A stretch of 64,000 bases of DNA, taken from Leucobacter muris. Lineage in GTDB: Bacteria > Actinomycetota > Actinomycetes > Actinomycetales > Microbacteriaceae. Shown piece after piece: positions 54,141 to 63,076 of this stretch (the stretch's first letter is position 1; each line of letters begins with the position of its first letter). The stretch covers positions 1-64,000 of the forward strand of contig NZ_CP035037.1 in assembly GCF_004028235.1 (NCBI RefSeq). Direction: 5' to 3'. Made by a program: the position numbers and the translations under genes. The notes under the pieces were generated by a model. The model worked only from the letters and a program-made list of their open reading frames with translations. It had not been told where the DNA came from and did no database searches.

Positions 54141-54761
54141 GTGACCACCCAGACCTCCGCGCCCCCGGCGCGCCCCGGCCTCAGATTCTCCGCCCGAGAC
54201 CTCATCAACGTCGCGATCTTCGCCGTCATCTACTTCGTGACGGTGTTCGCGATCAACATGCTCGGGCTCATCAGCCCGCTCGTGATGCTGGTGATCCTGC
54301 CGCTCAGCGTGATCGCGGCGGGCATCCCGTTCATGCTCTTCCTCACCCGGGTGAAGCACGCCGGCATGGTGACGCTCTTCGGCACCGTGACGGCGCTGCT
54401 CTTCCTGATGTCGGGCCAGCCCTGGCAGAGCACCGTGCTCACCGTCGTCGTGTCGGTGATCGCCGACCTGATCCTCGCGGGCGGCGGATACCGTTCGAAG
54501 TGGGCGGCGATCTGGGCCTACACCGTGTTCACGCTCTGGTACGTGGGACCGTGGATCCCGATGCTGCTCAACCGCGAGGAGTACCTCAGCTCGCCCGGCA
54601 TGCAGATGATGGGCGACGAGTACGTCGCGAACTTCGATCAGGTCGTCTCGAACTCGGCGCTCGGCGTGTACTGCGTCGCGACCGTGGTGTGCGGCCTCGT
54701 GGGCGGGCTGCTCGGGTCGGCCATGCTCAAGAAGCACTTCGTGAAGGCCGGCCTTGCGTGA
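54141..54761 (+). CDS. MptD-family ECF transporter S component
   Basis: A 206-residue polytopic protein of the MptD/Trep_Strep family, putative substrate-binding (S) subunits of energy-coupling-factor importers. It has about five to six helices (FSARDLINVAIFAVIYFVTV onward), a GGYRSKWAAIWAYTVF motif and the long loop NREEYLSSPGMQMMGDEY. AAAGGAA precedes GTG 54141. T and A subunits follow directly, so a complete ECF module is encoded. The substrate is unknown; metal-chelate or cofactor uptake is suggested by neighbours. Confidence 0.87.
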   Translation: MTTQTSAPPARPGLRFSARDLINVAIFAVIYFVTVFAINMLGLISPLVMLVILPLSVIAAGIPFMLFLTRVKHAGMVTLFGTVTALLFLMSGQPWQSTVLTVVVSVIADLILAGGGYRSKWAAIWAYTVFTLWYVGPWIPMLLNREEYLSSPGMQMMGDEYVANFDQVVSNSALGVYCVATVVCGLVGGLLGSAMLKKHFVKAGLA

Positions 54762-55521
54762 ACGCGGTGCGCTGACGACCGACGGCGCGGGCGCGGCGGC
54801 GGGGGCGATCGCCGCCGGCCGCGGTCGAGGCGCGCTCGATCCGCGCACGAAGATCGTGCTGGTCGTCGTGGCGAGCGCGGCGGTGATGGGCCCCGGCGGT
54901 CTGCGGTTCGTGCTGCCGGCGCTGGTGATCGGGATCGCGCTCGCGTGCTGGGAGGGCGCGCTGCGGCGCGGGATCGGGCTGGCCGCGGCCGCCGCCGCCG
55001 TCTGGGCCCTGGGAGGGGTCGTGCCGCTCTGGTGGCCGAACGGCTTCACCGCGATCGTCTCGGTCGCCTGCGCGTACCTGATCCGCTTCATCGCCGCGAT
55101 CGGCATCGGCATGCACGTCGTCTCGACCACGTCGCCCACCCGTCTCAGCGCGGCGCTGCGCGCGTGGCGGGTGCCCCGCGCGCTCACCGTGACGTTCTCG
55201 ACCGTGCTGCGATTCTTCCCCGTCGTCGCGGCCGAGGCGGCGGCGGTGCTCGACGCCATGCGCCTGCGGGGCCTCGTGGGCGCCGGCGGGCTGCTGCGGC
55301 ATCCGGTGCTCAGCGTCGAGCGGTTCACCGTGCCGATGATCGCGGCGAGCCTCAGGGCGAGCGAAGACCTCGCCGCCTCGTCGATCCTGCGCGGGCTCGG
55401 ATCGTCCCGCACGCCGACCGCGATGCTCGCGCCCCGCTTCGGCGCCCTCGACCTGATCCTGCTGCTCGTCGTCGCGGCGCTGACCGTCGCGGCCGTGATC
55501 CTGCCCTCCCCGCTCGGATGA
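54754..55521 (+). CDS. ECF transporter T component (EcfT-like)
   Basis: A 255-residue membrane subunit coupling the S component to the ATPase. About five helices are present, with coupling-helix motifs around LSAALRAWRVPRALTVTFST and AMRLRGLVGAGG (the Ala-Arg-Gly-type motif). The start is TTG 54754, overlapping the S-component stop by 8 bp; the first 20 residues are Gly/Ala-rich and may not all be translated. The ATPase gene follows after 58 nt. Confidence 0.85.
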   Translation: MRERGALTTDGAGAAAGAIAAGRGRGALDPRTKIVLVVVASAAVMGPGGLRFVLPALVIGIALACWEGALRRGIGLAAAAAAVWALGGVVPLWWPNGFTAIVSVACAYLIRFIAAIGIGMHVVSTTSPTRLSAALRAWRVPRALTVTFSTVLRFFPVVAAEAAAVLDAMRLRGLVGAGGLLRHPVLSVERFTVPMIAASLRASEDLAASSILRGLGSSRTPTAMLAPRFGALDLILLLVVAALTVAAVILPSPLG

Positions 55522-55579
55522 CCCCCCGCCTCCACCCGTCCGCCGGCTCCCGAGCCCGCACCGAAAGCCGCCCCGCCGC

Positions 55580-57142
55580 ATGATCACCATCGACGACGTC
55601 ACCTGGACCTACCCGGGCGCCGACGCCCCCAGCCTCGATTCCCTCGCGCTGCGCATCGGCGCCGGCGAGTTCGTCGCCCTCTGCGGCGCGAGCGGATCGG
55701 GCAAGTCGACCGCGCTGCGCCTGATGAACGGCCTGATCCCGCACTTCCACGAGGACGGGCGGCTGCTCGGCTCCGTCACGGTCGACGGGCTGCCGATCGC
55801 GGGTGCCGAGCTCGACGAGATCGGCCTGCGCACCGGCAGCGTGCTGCAGCACCCCAGGCGTCAGTTCTTCGCCGACACGGCGGCCGAGGAGATCGCGTTC
55901 GCGATGGAGAACTTCGGCGTTCCCGCCGCCCGCATCCGACAGCGCGTCGGCGAGGCCCTCGAGCGGCTCGCGCCGTCGATGCCCGTGGCGGAGCGCCTGC
56001 AGCGGCTCTCCGGCGGCCAGCAGCAGCAGGTCGCGATCGCGGCCTCGGCCGCCCACGAGCCGCGGGTGCTGCTGCTCGACGAGCCCAGCTCGAACCTCTC
56101 GGCCGACGCGGTGGCGCGCCTCGTCAAGACCCTGGCCGTCTGCAAGGCTCGCGGGATCACGGTCGTCGTCGCCGAGCACCGGCTGCGGTACCTGCAGGGG
56201 CTCGTCGACCGGGTCGTGGTGATGCGCGACGGTCGCGTCGACCGGGTGTGGAGCGCGGCCGAGTTCGCCGCCGTGCCGGATGCCGAGCTGGCGCGCGAGG
56301 GGCTGCGCGGCGACGTGCGCAGCGTCGAGCTGCCCGCGGCCCCCGTCGCAGGCCTGAGCGCGGGGTCGCCCGTCGCGCCCGCCGCCGTGCCCCGGGGCGC
56401 GCTCGAGCTCGAGTCGGTGCGCTGCCGCCTCGGCGGGCGCACCGTGCTCGACATCGAGCGCGCGAGCTTCGCCGCGGGCGAGGTCACGGCGGTGCGCGGC
56501 GTCAACGGAGCCGGCAAGAGCACGCTCGCACGGGTGGTCACCGGCTTGCAGCGGGCGAGCGGCGTCGTGCGCCTGCACGGCAGGCCTCTCAGCGCACGAC
56601 GACGCCAGCGCGAGAGCGCGATCGTGATGCAGGACGTGCAGCGGCAGCTCTTCACGGACAGCGTCGTCGCCGAGATCCGACTCGCCGAGCGGGGAGCGGC
56701 TGAGCGTTCGGGCGCACCCGCGCCCGAGGCGGTGCTCCACTCGCTCGATCTCGCGCACCTCGCCGAACGGCACCCGCTCTCGCTCTCGGGCGGGCAGCAG
56801 CAGCGGCTCGTCGTCGCGGCCGTGCGTCTCTCGGGGCGCAGCGTCGTCGTGTTCGACGAGCCCAGCTCCGGGGTGGACCGGCGGCACCTGGGGTCGATCT
56901 CCGAGCAGATCCGCCGCGTCGCCGACGACGGGGCGGTGGTGCTGCTGATCAGTCACGACGAGGATCTGCTGGCGCTCGCCGCCGACCGCGAGCTGGTGCT
57001 CGCCCCGCCCGCGGCTCCCGCGCGCGCCGAGGCATCCGCGCCGGGCCGTCCGCCGGCGGCGGAGGCCGACGAGGCCGGCCCGCCCGCGTCGCGCGCTCAG
57101 CCTGACCCGCGCCCGCACCAGCAGAAGGAGAGTTCTCGATGA
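55580..57142 (+). CDS. ECF transporter double ATP-binding protein (EcfA1-EcfA2 fusion)
   Basis: A 520-residue tandem ABC ATPase. The first domain has Walker A GASGSGKST near 37, signature RLSGGQQQQV near 151 and VLLLDEPSSNL. The second has GVNGAGKST near 311, LSGGQQQRL near 402 and VVVFDEPSSGVD. A single polypeptide thus supplies both ATPase halves of the ECF importer. The last 45 residues are Ala/Pro/Glu-rich and look disordered. The next ATG overlaps the stop. Confidence 0.92.
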   Translation: MITIDDVTWTYPGADAPSLDSLALRIGAGEFVALCGASGSGKSTALRLMNGLIPHFHEDGRLLGSVTVDGLPIAGAELDEIGLRTGSVLQHPRRQFFADTAAEEIAFAMENFGVPAARIRQRVGEALERLAPSMPVAERLQRLSGGQQQQVAIAASAAHEPRVLLLDEPSSNLSADAVARLVKTLAVCKARGITVVVAEHRLRYLQGLVDRVVVMRDGRVDRVWSAAEFAAVPDAELAREGLRGDVRSVELPAAPVAGLSAGSPVAPAAVPRGALELESVRCRLGGRTVLDIERASFAAGEVTAVRGVNGAGKSTLARVVTGLQRASGVVRLHGRPLSARRRQRESAIVMQDVQRQLFTDSVVAEIRLAERGAAERSGAPAPEAVLHSLDLAHLAERHPLSLSGGQQQRLVVAAVRLSGRSVVVFDEPSSGVDRRHLGSISEQIRRVADDGAVVLLISHDEDLLALAADRELVLAPPAAPARAEASAPGRPPAAEADEAGPPASRAQPDPRPHQQKESSR

Positions 57143-58356
57143 GTTCAGGAATCGCGCCGGTCGCGCAGGCGAGACCCCAGATCGGCCTGCTGCTGTCCAC
57201 GGTGTTCCTCGCTTATCTCGGTCAGATGGCCCTCAACCCGATCATCGCCCCGCTCGCGCGCGAGGTCGGCCTCGCCGAGTGGCAGGTCGGCGTGACCATC
57301 AGCGCGGCGGCGGTCATGGTGGTGGTCACGAGCCAGTTCTGGGGGCGCCGCTCCCAGGCCTGGGGCCGCAAGACGGTGCTGATGATCGCGCTCGGGGCGG
57401 CCGTCGTATCGATGACCGGCTTCGCCGTCGCGGCCGCCTCTGGCATGAGCGGAGTGCTGGCCGGCGGCGCGCTGTTCGCGCTCTTCGTGCTGCTGCGGGG
57501 CGTGGGCTTCGGATCGGCGATCGCTGCGATCCCGCCGACGGCGCAGGCCTACATCGCAGACGTCACCCACGACGAGGAGACCCGCACGCGGGGCATGGCC
57601 GGCGTGGGCGCGGTGCAGGGCGTCGCGATGGTGGGCGGCGCCGTGGTCGGCGGCGCCCTCGCCGGGTTCGGCCTGCTGGTGCCCCTCGCGGTCGTGCCGA
57701 TGCTGCTCGCGCTCGCGTTCGTGCTCGTGGCGGTGCGACTGCGCCGCGAGGAGCGCCACGAGCTCGTCGCCGACCCGGCCCGGGTGAGCCCGCTCGACCC
57801 CCGCGTGTGGCCCTACCTGCTGGCAGGCTTCGGCATGTTCACCGCGCTGGGCTTCATGCAGGTGCTCATCGGCTTCGTCGTGCAGGATCGCCTCGGCCTC
57901 ACCGCAGAGGCGACGGGCCTCGCCACGGGCGGCTCGCTGCTCGCGGCCGGCATCGGGATGGTCGTCGCGCAAGCGGTCGTGGTGCCGAGGAGCGGCTGGT
58001 CGCCGCCCGCGCTGCTGCGGATCGGAACAGCGGTGGCGCTCGCCGGGTTCGCGCTGCTGGTGCTCGATGCGGGACTGTGGCCGCTGATCGCTGCGACGCT
58101 GCTGATCGGCCTCGGCCTCGGCATCGCCATGCCCGGCTACACGGCGGGCCCCACCCTGCTCGTCGATCGCGACGAGCAGGGCGGCCTCGCGGGTCTGATC
58201 GGCGCGACCAACGGGCTCACCTTCGTGATCACGCCGACGGCGAGCACGGCGCTCTACGGGCTGTGGCCGCCGCTGCCGATCATCGTGGGCGCCGCGGTCA
58301 TGGCGGTCGTCTTCCTCTTCACGCTGCTGCACCCCCGGTTCCGGGGCGGCGGCTGA
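57139..58356 (+). CDS. MFS transporter (YbtX-like)
   Basis: A 405-residue major facilitator protein with about 12 helices. The loop 2-3 motif reads GRRSQAWGRKT, the usual MFS motif A pattern. It has four acidic/basic pairs in the central loop (RLRREERHELVADP). It terminates the island of ABC, ECF and MFS genes; in yersiniabactin-type loci an MFS protein (YbtX) accompanies the YbtPQ importer, so siderophore or zincophore transport is a reasonable inference. ATG overlaps the ATPase stop. Confidence 0.88.
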   Translation: MSSGIAPVAQARPQIGLLLSTVFLAYLGQMALNPIIAPLAREVGLAEWQVGVTISAAAVMVVVTSQFWGRRSQAWGRKTVLMIALGAAVVSMTGFAVAAASGMSGVLAGGALFALFVLLRGVGFGSAIAAIPPTAQAYIADVTHDEETRTRGMAGVGAVQGVAMVGGAVVGGALAGFGLLVPLAVVPMLLALAFVLVAVRLRREERHELVADPARVSPLDPRVWPYLLAGFGMFTALGFMQVLIGFVVQDRLGLTAEATGLATGGSLLAAGIGMVVAQAVVVPRSGWSPPALLRIGTAVALAGFALLVLDAGLWPLIAATLLIGLGLGIAMPGYTAGPTLLVDRDEQGGLAGLIGATNGLTFVITPTASTALYGLWPPLPIIVGAAVMAVVFLFTLLHPRFRGGG

Positions 58357-58365
58357 GCGGTCGTC

Positions 58366-60912
58366 TCAGCGCAGGATCGCGGCAGCCGCGGTGCGGGCCT
58401 CGGCGGTGTCGCGCGCCGCGACGACCGCCTCGGCCGCATGTCGGCACTGCTCGAGGGTCGTCTCGCGCAGCTGCGCGGCCACCGCGGGGATCGCGCGCGC
58501 CGCCATCGACAGGCTCGTCGCGCCGGCTCCCACGAGCACGGCGGCGAGCAGCGGATCGGAGGCGGCCTCACCGCAGACGCCCACGCTGCCGCCGACGGCG
58601 GCGCCCGCCGATCCCGCGCGTGCGATGAGCTCGACCACCGCGGGCTGCCACGGGTCGTTGAGGGCGGCGAGGCTGCCGAGCAGGCGATCCGCCGCCATCG
58701 TGTACTGGGCGAGGTCGTTGGTGCCGAGGCTCACGAAGTCGATCACGTCGAAGAGCCGGTCGGCGAGCAGCGCGGCCGAGGGGGTCTCGATCATCACGCC
58801 GACGTGCTCGATGCCGCGGGCGCGCGCCCGCTCGGCGAAGTCGGCGGCCTCGGCGACCGTCGCGACCATGGGCGCCATCACGGCGACCTCGGCGCGCTGC
58901 TGAGCCGCGGCGGCGGCGATCGCGTCGAGCTGCCGGTCGAGCAGGCCCGGGGCGACCCACGAGGTGCGCAGCCCGCGCACGCCGAGCGCCGGGTTCTCCT
59001 CCTCGCCGGTCGGCACGAACGCGAGCGGCTTGTCGGATCCGGCGTCGAGCGTTCGCACCACGACGCGCTTGCCCGGGAACGCCGCGAGCACCCCGCGGTA
59101 GGCCTCGATCTGCTCGTCGACGCTGGGCTCCTCGGCGCGCCCGAGGAAGCAGAACTCGGTGCGGAAGAGGCCGACGCCCTCGGCCAGCGCCCGCGCGCCC
59201 TCCTCGGCGTCGCCGGCCTTGCCGACGTTCGCGAGCAGCGGCACCCGCTGGCCGTCGGCGGTGCGCCCGGTGCCGTCGAAGGGTGGGGTCTCGACCCGCT
59301 CGGCGATCGAGGCGAGCAGTTCGGCGGGCGGATCCCACACGAGCTCGCCGGTCGACCCGTCGACGAGCAGCGAGTCGCCCCCGGGCTCGCTCCACGCCCC
59401 GCGCGCCGCGACCACGGCGGGGATGCCGTGCCCGCGCGCGAGGATCGCGGTGTGCGAGGTGGGGCCTCCTTCCTCGGTGACGAGGGCGAGGCAGAGCCCG
59501 GGACCGAGCATCGCCGTGTCTGCGGGGGCGAGATCGCGGGCCACCAGCACGTAGGGCTCGTCGGTGTCCGGGAGCCCCGGCGGCTGCTGCCCGGTGAGGC
59601 GGGCGATGATGCGGGCCCGCACGTCGAAGACATCGGCGGCGCGCTCGGCGGTGCGGCCGCCCACGGCTCGCAGCGCCTCGGCGGCCTCGCCGAAGGCCTC
59701 CCACACGGCGCGCGGAGCCGCTGCTCCGGCGCCGATGCGCCCGCGAACGGCCTCCCTGAGATCCTCATCGGCCGCGATCGCGGCGCCGGCCTCGAGGATC
59801 GCGCGACCTTCCTCGCCGGCGCGGGCGGCGCGCGCCCGCAGGGCCTCGGCGACCGCGTCGGCGGCTTCCCCGACGCGCTGCGACTCGGCCTCGCGCTCGC
59901 CCTCAGGGAGCGCCGCGCCCTCCGGGGGCTCCGCGACGGGGCCGGGCATGCGCACGACGCGCCCCGCCACGCGCCCCGGGCTCACGCCGAGGGAGGCCCC
60001 TGCCCCGGTGCCTGTCGCCGCACCGCTCCCGGCCCGTGGAGCCGCGGCCCGGCCGGTGCCGGGCGGTGGGGCGGCGCCGGCGGCGCCGGAGTCGGGGGGT
60101 GCGGCGACGTCGCCGCCCGCGGTGCCCGAGGTCTCGGCCGGCTCGATCGGCTCCCCGAAGCCGTCGGCGAAGAGCGCCGCGAGCTCGTCGAGCACCGCTC
60201 GCGCGTCGGCGCCCGCCGCGCTCAGCGTCAACCGCTCGCCCTGGCGCGCCCCGAGGGCGAGCAGCGCGGTGGGGCCGCTCACGCGCACCGGCTCCGCTCC
60301 CGCGCGGGCGATCCGGAGCTTCGCGTCGCGGCCCGCGAGCGCCGCGACGATGAGCGCCGCGGGGCGGGCGTGCACGCCGTCGCGATTGCGCACCTCGACC
60401 TCCACGGTCGCGTCGACCGACCCGGCGGCAGCGGCCTCGGCCGATCCCGCGCCCTCGCTCGGCGCCGCGCCCCCGTCCGCTCCCGGGCCCGCGTCGTCTT
60501 CGACGAGGTGCGCGCTCTTCGCCCCGAGCGCGCCCCGCGCCTCGGCCTCGACGGCGTCGAGCGATGCCCCGGCCGCGGCGGTCACCACCGCGGCGAGCAG
60601 CCCCTCCACGATCGGAGCGCTCGTGAGCCGCACGGGCGTCTCGCCCACGTCGGCGAACTCGAGCGCCATCTCGGCGCTGAGCACGGCCGAGCCCAGATCC
60701 ATGAGCACCAGCACCCCGCCGCCGTCGGCCGCCGCCTCGCCGATCGCCTCGGCCACGCGCATCGCGTCGGTGCCCGTGCCGCCGTCGGCGGTGCCGGCCG
60801 CGAGCACCACCCGCGGCGGATCCGACGGCGTCATCTCGAGTGCGAGCGCGACCGCCGCCTCGGCGAGGGGAGCGCTGTGGGAGACGACCACGATGCCGAC
60901 GCGTTCCGTCAT
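58366..60912 (-). CDS. dhaM: PEP-dihydroxyacetone phosphotransferase DhaM fused to HPr and enzyme I
   Basis: An 848-residue three-module protein. Residues 1-135 are the DhaM EIIA-Man-like domain with phosphoacceptor His12 (VVVSHSAPLAE). Residues 168-255 are HPr with His181 in GVHARPA. Residues 308-848 are enzyme I with active His487 in GGPTSHTAIL and the PEP-binding Cys in GVCGEAASDP near 786. It should carry phosphate from PEP through EI and HPr to DhaL-bound ADP without the general PTS. Long Ala/Pro/Gly linkers join the modules. GGAGG lies before ATG 60912. Confidence 0.93.
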   Translation of the reverse strand: MTERVGIVVVSHSAPLAEAAVALALEMTPSDPPRVVLAAGTADGGTGTDAMRVAEAIGEAAADGGGVLVLMDLGSAVLSAEMALEFADVGETPVRLTSAPIVEGLLAAVVTAAAGASLDAVEAEARGALGAKSAHLVEDDAGPGADGGAAPSEGAGSAEAAAAGSVDATVEVEVRNRDGVHARPAALIVAALAGRDAKLRIARAGAEPVRVSGPTALLALGARQGERLTLSAAGADARAVLDELAALFADGFGEPIEPAETSGTAGGDVAAPPDSGAAGAAPPPGTGRAAAPRAGSGAATGTGAGASLGVSPGRVAGRVVRMPGPVAEPPEGAALPEGEREAESQRVGEAADAVAEALRARAARAGEEGRAILEAGAAIAADEDLREAVRGRIGAGAAAPRAVWEAFGEAAEALRAVGGRTAERAADVFDVRARIIARLTGQQPPGLPDTDEPYVLVARDLAPADTAMLGPGLCLALVTEEGGPTSHTAILARGHGIPAVVAARGAWSEPGGDSLLVDGSTGELVWDPPAELLASIAERVETPPFDGTGRTADGQRVPLLANVGKAGDAEEGARALAEGVGLFRTEFCFLGRAEEPSVDEQIEAYRGVLAAFPGKRVVVRTLDAGSDKPLAFVPTGEEENPALGVRGLRTSWVAPGLLDRQLDAIAAAAAQQRAEVAVMAPMVATVAEAADFAERARARGIEHVGVMIETPSAALLADRLFDVIDFVSLGTNDLAQYTMAADRLLGSLAALNDPWQPAVVELIARAGSAGAAVGGSVGVCGEAASDPLLAAVLVGAGATSLSMAARAIPAVAAQLRETTLEQCRHAAEAVVAARDTAEARTAAAAILR

Positions 60913-60944
60913 GCTGCAAACCTCCGGTGGATGCGGGTAGTGGT

Positions 60945-61000
60945 CGAGAGGCGGGCTTCGCAGGTGGATTCGGGATCCGTGATGCCAAGCCCGCCTCTCG
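60945..61000. repeat. 14-bp perfect inverted repeat between dhaL and dhaM
   Basis: CGAGAGGCGGGCTT (60945-60958) and AAGCCCGCCTCTCG (60987-61000) are exact complements 28 nt apart. As RNA it would form a hairpin between the two coding regions and may stabilise or attenuate the message. Confidence 0.7.
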
Positions 61001-61002
61001 GC

Positions 61003-61054
61003 GGGGTGCGGTGGCGGCTCAGACGGGCTGAGGTGGGGTGCGGTGCTGGCTCAG
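61003..61054. repeat. Direct repeat next to the dhaL stop
   Basis: GGGGTGCGGTGGCGGCTCAG (61003-61022) and a copy with two differences (61035-61054) are spaced by 32 nt. The second copy covers the dhaL stop codon. Confidence 0.65.
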
Positions 61055-61680
61055 GCGGCCGCGGCGAGGGCGTCGAAGAGCAGCGCCGTCGAGGCGCTGC
61101 CCGGATCGATGTGCCCGGCCGAACGCTCTCCGAGGTAGCTCGCACGGCCCTTGCGGGCGACGAGCGGCTCGGTCGCGTCGCGACCCTCTGCCGCAGCGGC
61201 GCTCGCCGCGGCGAGGGCGTCGGCGAGCGAGCCCGAGGCCGCCGCCGCGTCGTACGCGTCGAGCGCGGGCAGCATGGCGTCGATCATGGTCTTGTCGCCG
61301 GGCTCGGCCTTGCCGCGCTGCAGGATCCCCTCGTAGCCCGCCCGCAGCGCCGCGCCCAGCGCTGCGGCGTCGAGCTCGGGCACGGCCCCGGCGCTCGCGC
61401 CCATGCGCAGGAAGAAGGTGCCGTAGAGCGGCCCGCTCGCGCCGCCCACCGACGAGACGAGCGTCATGCCCGTCGTCTTCAGCAGGGCGTCGGCGGTGGC
61501 TGCGGGATCCTGCCCGATCTTGTCGACCACGGCCGCCATGCCGCGGGCCATGTTGGCCCCGTGGTCGGCGTCGCCGATGGCGGAGTCGAGCTCGGTGAGG
61601 TACTCGCGCTGCTCGGTGACGCGATCGGCGAAGCCCGTGAGCCAGCGGGTGAGGGTGTCGACGGTGATGGTGTTCGTCAT
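61051..61680 (-). CDS. dhaL: Dihydroxyacetone kinase subunit DhaL
   Basis: A 209-residue ADP-binding subunit that receives phosphate from DhaM and transfers it to dihydroxyacetone on DhaK. The Mg-nucleotide motif GDADHGANMARG is near residue 36, and GGASGPLYGTFFLRMG near 79 is the family phosphate loop. AGGAAGG precedes ATG 61680. It lies 64 nt after dhaK and 138 nt before dhaM. Confidence 0.95.
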   Translation of the reverse strand: MTNTITVDTLTRWLTGFADRVTEQREYLTELDSAIGDADHGANMARGMAAVVDKIGQDPAATADALLKTTGMTLVSSVGGASGPLYGTFFLRMGASAGAVPELDAAALGAALRAGYEGILQRGKAEPGDKTMIDAMLPALDAYDAAAASGSLADALAAASAAAAEGRDATEPLVARKGRASYLGERSAGHIDPGSASTALLFDALAAAA

Positions 61681-61744
61681 GATGCCTTCCTGGGGTGACG
61701 GTGCGGGGCCGCGCGGCGGCCTGCGGCGGTGCGGGCTCGCGCGG

Positions 61745-62743
61745 TTACGCGAGCCAGCGCAGACCGGGAGTGCGCACGGGCGCGTCCCAGAGCCGCAGGA
61801 TCTCGTCGTCGGCGGCGAGCAGCGTGACCGAGCAGCCGGCCATGTCGAGGGACGTGATGTAGTCGCCCACGAGGGTGCGTGCCACCTCGACGCCGGCCTG
61901 CTCGAGCAGCTCGGCGACCTCCCCGTACATGAGGTGCAGCTCGCTGAGCGGCGTGCCGCCCATGCCGTTGAGCATGACGATCACCGGCTCGCCCGTGAAG
62001 TCGCGGTCGGCGAGGATCGGTTCGACCAGCTGCGTCGCGATCTCGGAGGCCGGGGCGAGCGGAACGCGCTTGCGGCCGGGCTCGCCGTGGATGCCGACGC
62101 CCATCTCGATCTCGTCCTCCGGCAGGTCGAAGGTGGGCTTGCCCGCGGCGGGCACGGTGCAGCTGGTGAGCGCCATGCCCATCGAGCGCCCGCGCTCGTT
62201 GAGCTTCTCGGCGAGCGCGGTGACGGCGGCGAGATCCCGCCCCTCCTCGGCGGCTGCGCCCACGATCTTCTCCATGAGCACCGTGAGGCCCACCCCGCGG
62301 CGGCCCGCGGTGTAGAGCGAGTCCTGCACCGCGACGTCGTCGGCGACCACCACTGTCGCGACCTCCACCCCGCTCTCGGCCGCCGCGATCTCGGCCGCCA
62401 TCTCGAAGTTCATCACGTCGCCCGTGTAGTTCTTGACGATGTGCAGCACGCCGGCGCCGCGGTCGGCGGCCTTCGTCGCCGCGACGACCTGATCGGGGGT
62501 GGGCGACGTGAACATCTCGCCGGCGCACGCGGCGTCGAGCATGCCGAGGCCCACGAAGCCGCCGTGCAGGGGCTCGTGCCCCGATCCGCCGCCCGAGAGC
62601 AGCGCGACCTTGCCCTGGTCCTTCGGCTCGCTGCGATAGATCACCCGGTGCTCGTGGTCGACGTCGAGTTCGGGGTGGGCCTTCGCGAGGCCCTTGAGCG
62701 CGTCGGCGAGAACGTCCGCCGGATCGTTGATGAGCTTCTTCAT
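61745..62743 (-). CDS. dhaK: Dihydroxyacetone kinase subunit DhaK
   Basis: A 332-residue substrate-binding subunit. Active residues align with the Escherichia coli enzyme: His56 in [10 protein letters not shown], Asp109 in [10 protein letters not shown], and His219 in GVGIHGEPG, which forms the covalent hemiaminal with dihydroxyacetone. ATG 62743 ([11 protein letters not shown]) with GGAGG upstream is the start. It leads the dhaKLM operon for dihydroxyacetone (glycerol-derived) use, feeding glycolysis as DHAP. Confidence 0.96.
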   Translation of the reverse strand: MKKLINDPADVLADALKGLAKAHPELDVDHEHRVIYRSEPKDQGKVALLSGGGSGHEPLHGGFVGLGMLDAACAGEMFTSPTPDQVVAATKAADRGAGVLHIVKNYTGDVMNFEMAAEIAAAESGVEVATVVVADDVAVQDSLYTAGRRGVGLTVLMEKIVGAAAEEGRDLAAVTALAEKLNERGRSMGMALTSCTVPAAGKPTFDLPEDEIEMGVGIHGEPGRKRVPLAPASEIATQLVEPILADRDFTGEPVIVMLNGMGGTPLSELHLMYGEVAELLEQAGVEVARTLVGDYITSLDMAGCSVTLLAADDEILRLWDAPVRTPGLRWLA

Positions 62744-63076
62744 GACTGCAACCTCCACGTCGAGATGGGATGAGTGTTCAAGCTGATCGCGGCGGATGCT
62801 GCGAGACGACCGCGCGGTCGAGCTCGCCTTCGAACTTCCGTCGACACTGCCGATACTCGTGGATCGCGCCGGGGCTGTCAATGGCGGGCAGCGCTCGGTC
62901 GGCGATCCGGCTTCGGTGAGGCGTATCGCCGGGTTTCGGTCTCACCGAAGGCGGATCCCTCACCCGAGCCGCGGGTGAAATCGGGTGCGAAGGCGGTCAT
63001 CCGGCTTCCCCGCGAGGGTCCCCGGCCGGTACAAAGGGGTGAGGGCTCCGACGCCCGCCCGGGAGGGGACACGAAG
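62744..63076. other. Divergent intergenic region dhaK / amidohydrolase
   Basis: 333 bases without a credible gene. It contains a long inverted repeat (arms 62904-62920 and 62941-62957) and a second, CACCCGA/TCGGGTG (62961-62967, 62981-62987). Both divergent promoters must lie here. TACAAA at 63030-63035 is a weak -10 candidate for the rightward gene; no clear -10 was found for dhaK. Confidence 0.6.
62904..62957. repeat. 17-bp inverted repeat in the divergent region
   Basis: GATCCGGCTTCGGTGAG (62904-62920) and CTCACCGAAGGCGGATC (62941-62957) are complementary except at one base, separated by 20 nt. It may be an operator shared by the two divergent units or a hairpin in a leader RNA. Confidence 0.65.

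Noticed and set aside
52236..55535. A 1099-codon minus-strand frame opposite the ABC and ECF genes
   Set aside because: Shadow frame spanning several real genes with conserved motifs on the other strand.
58438..61698. A 1086-codon plus-strand frame opposite dhaM and dhaL
   Set aside because: It crosses two well-supported minus-strand genes and their structured gap, and its composition is that of reversed codons.
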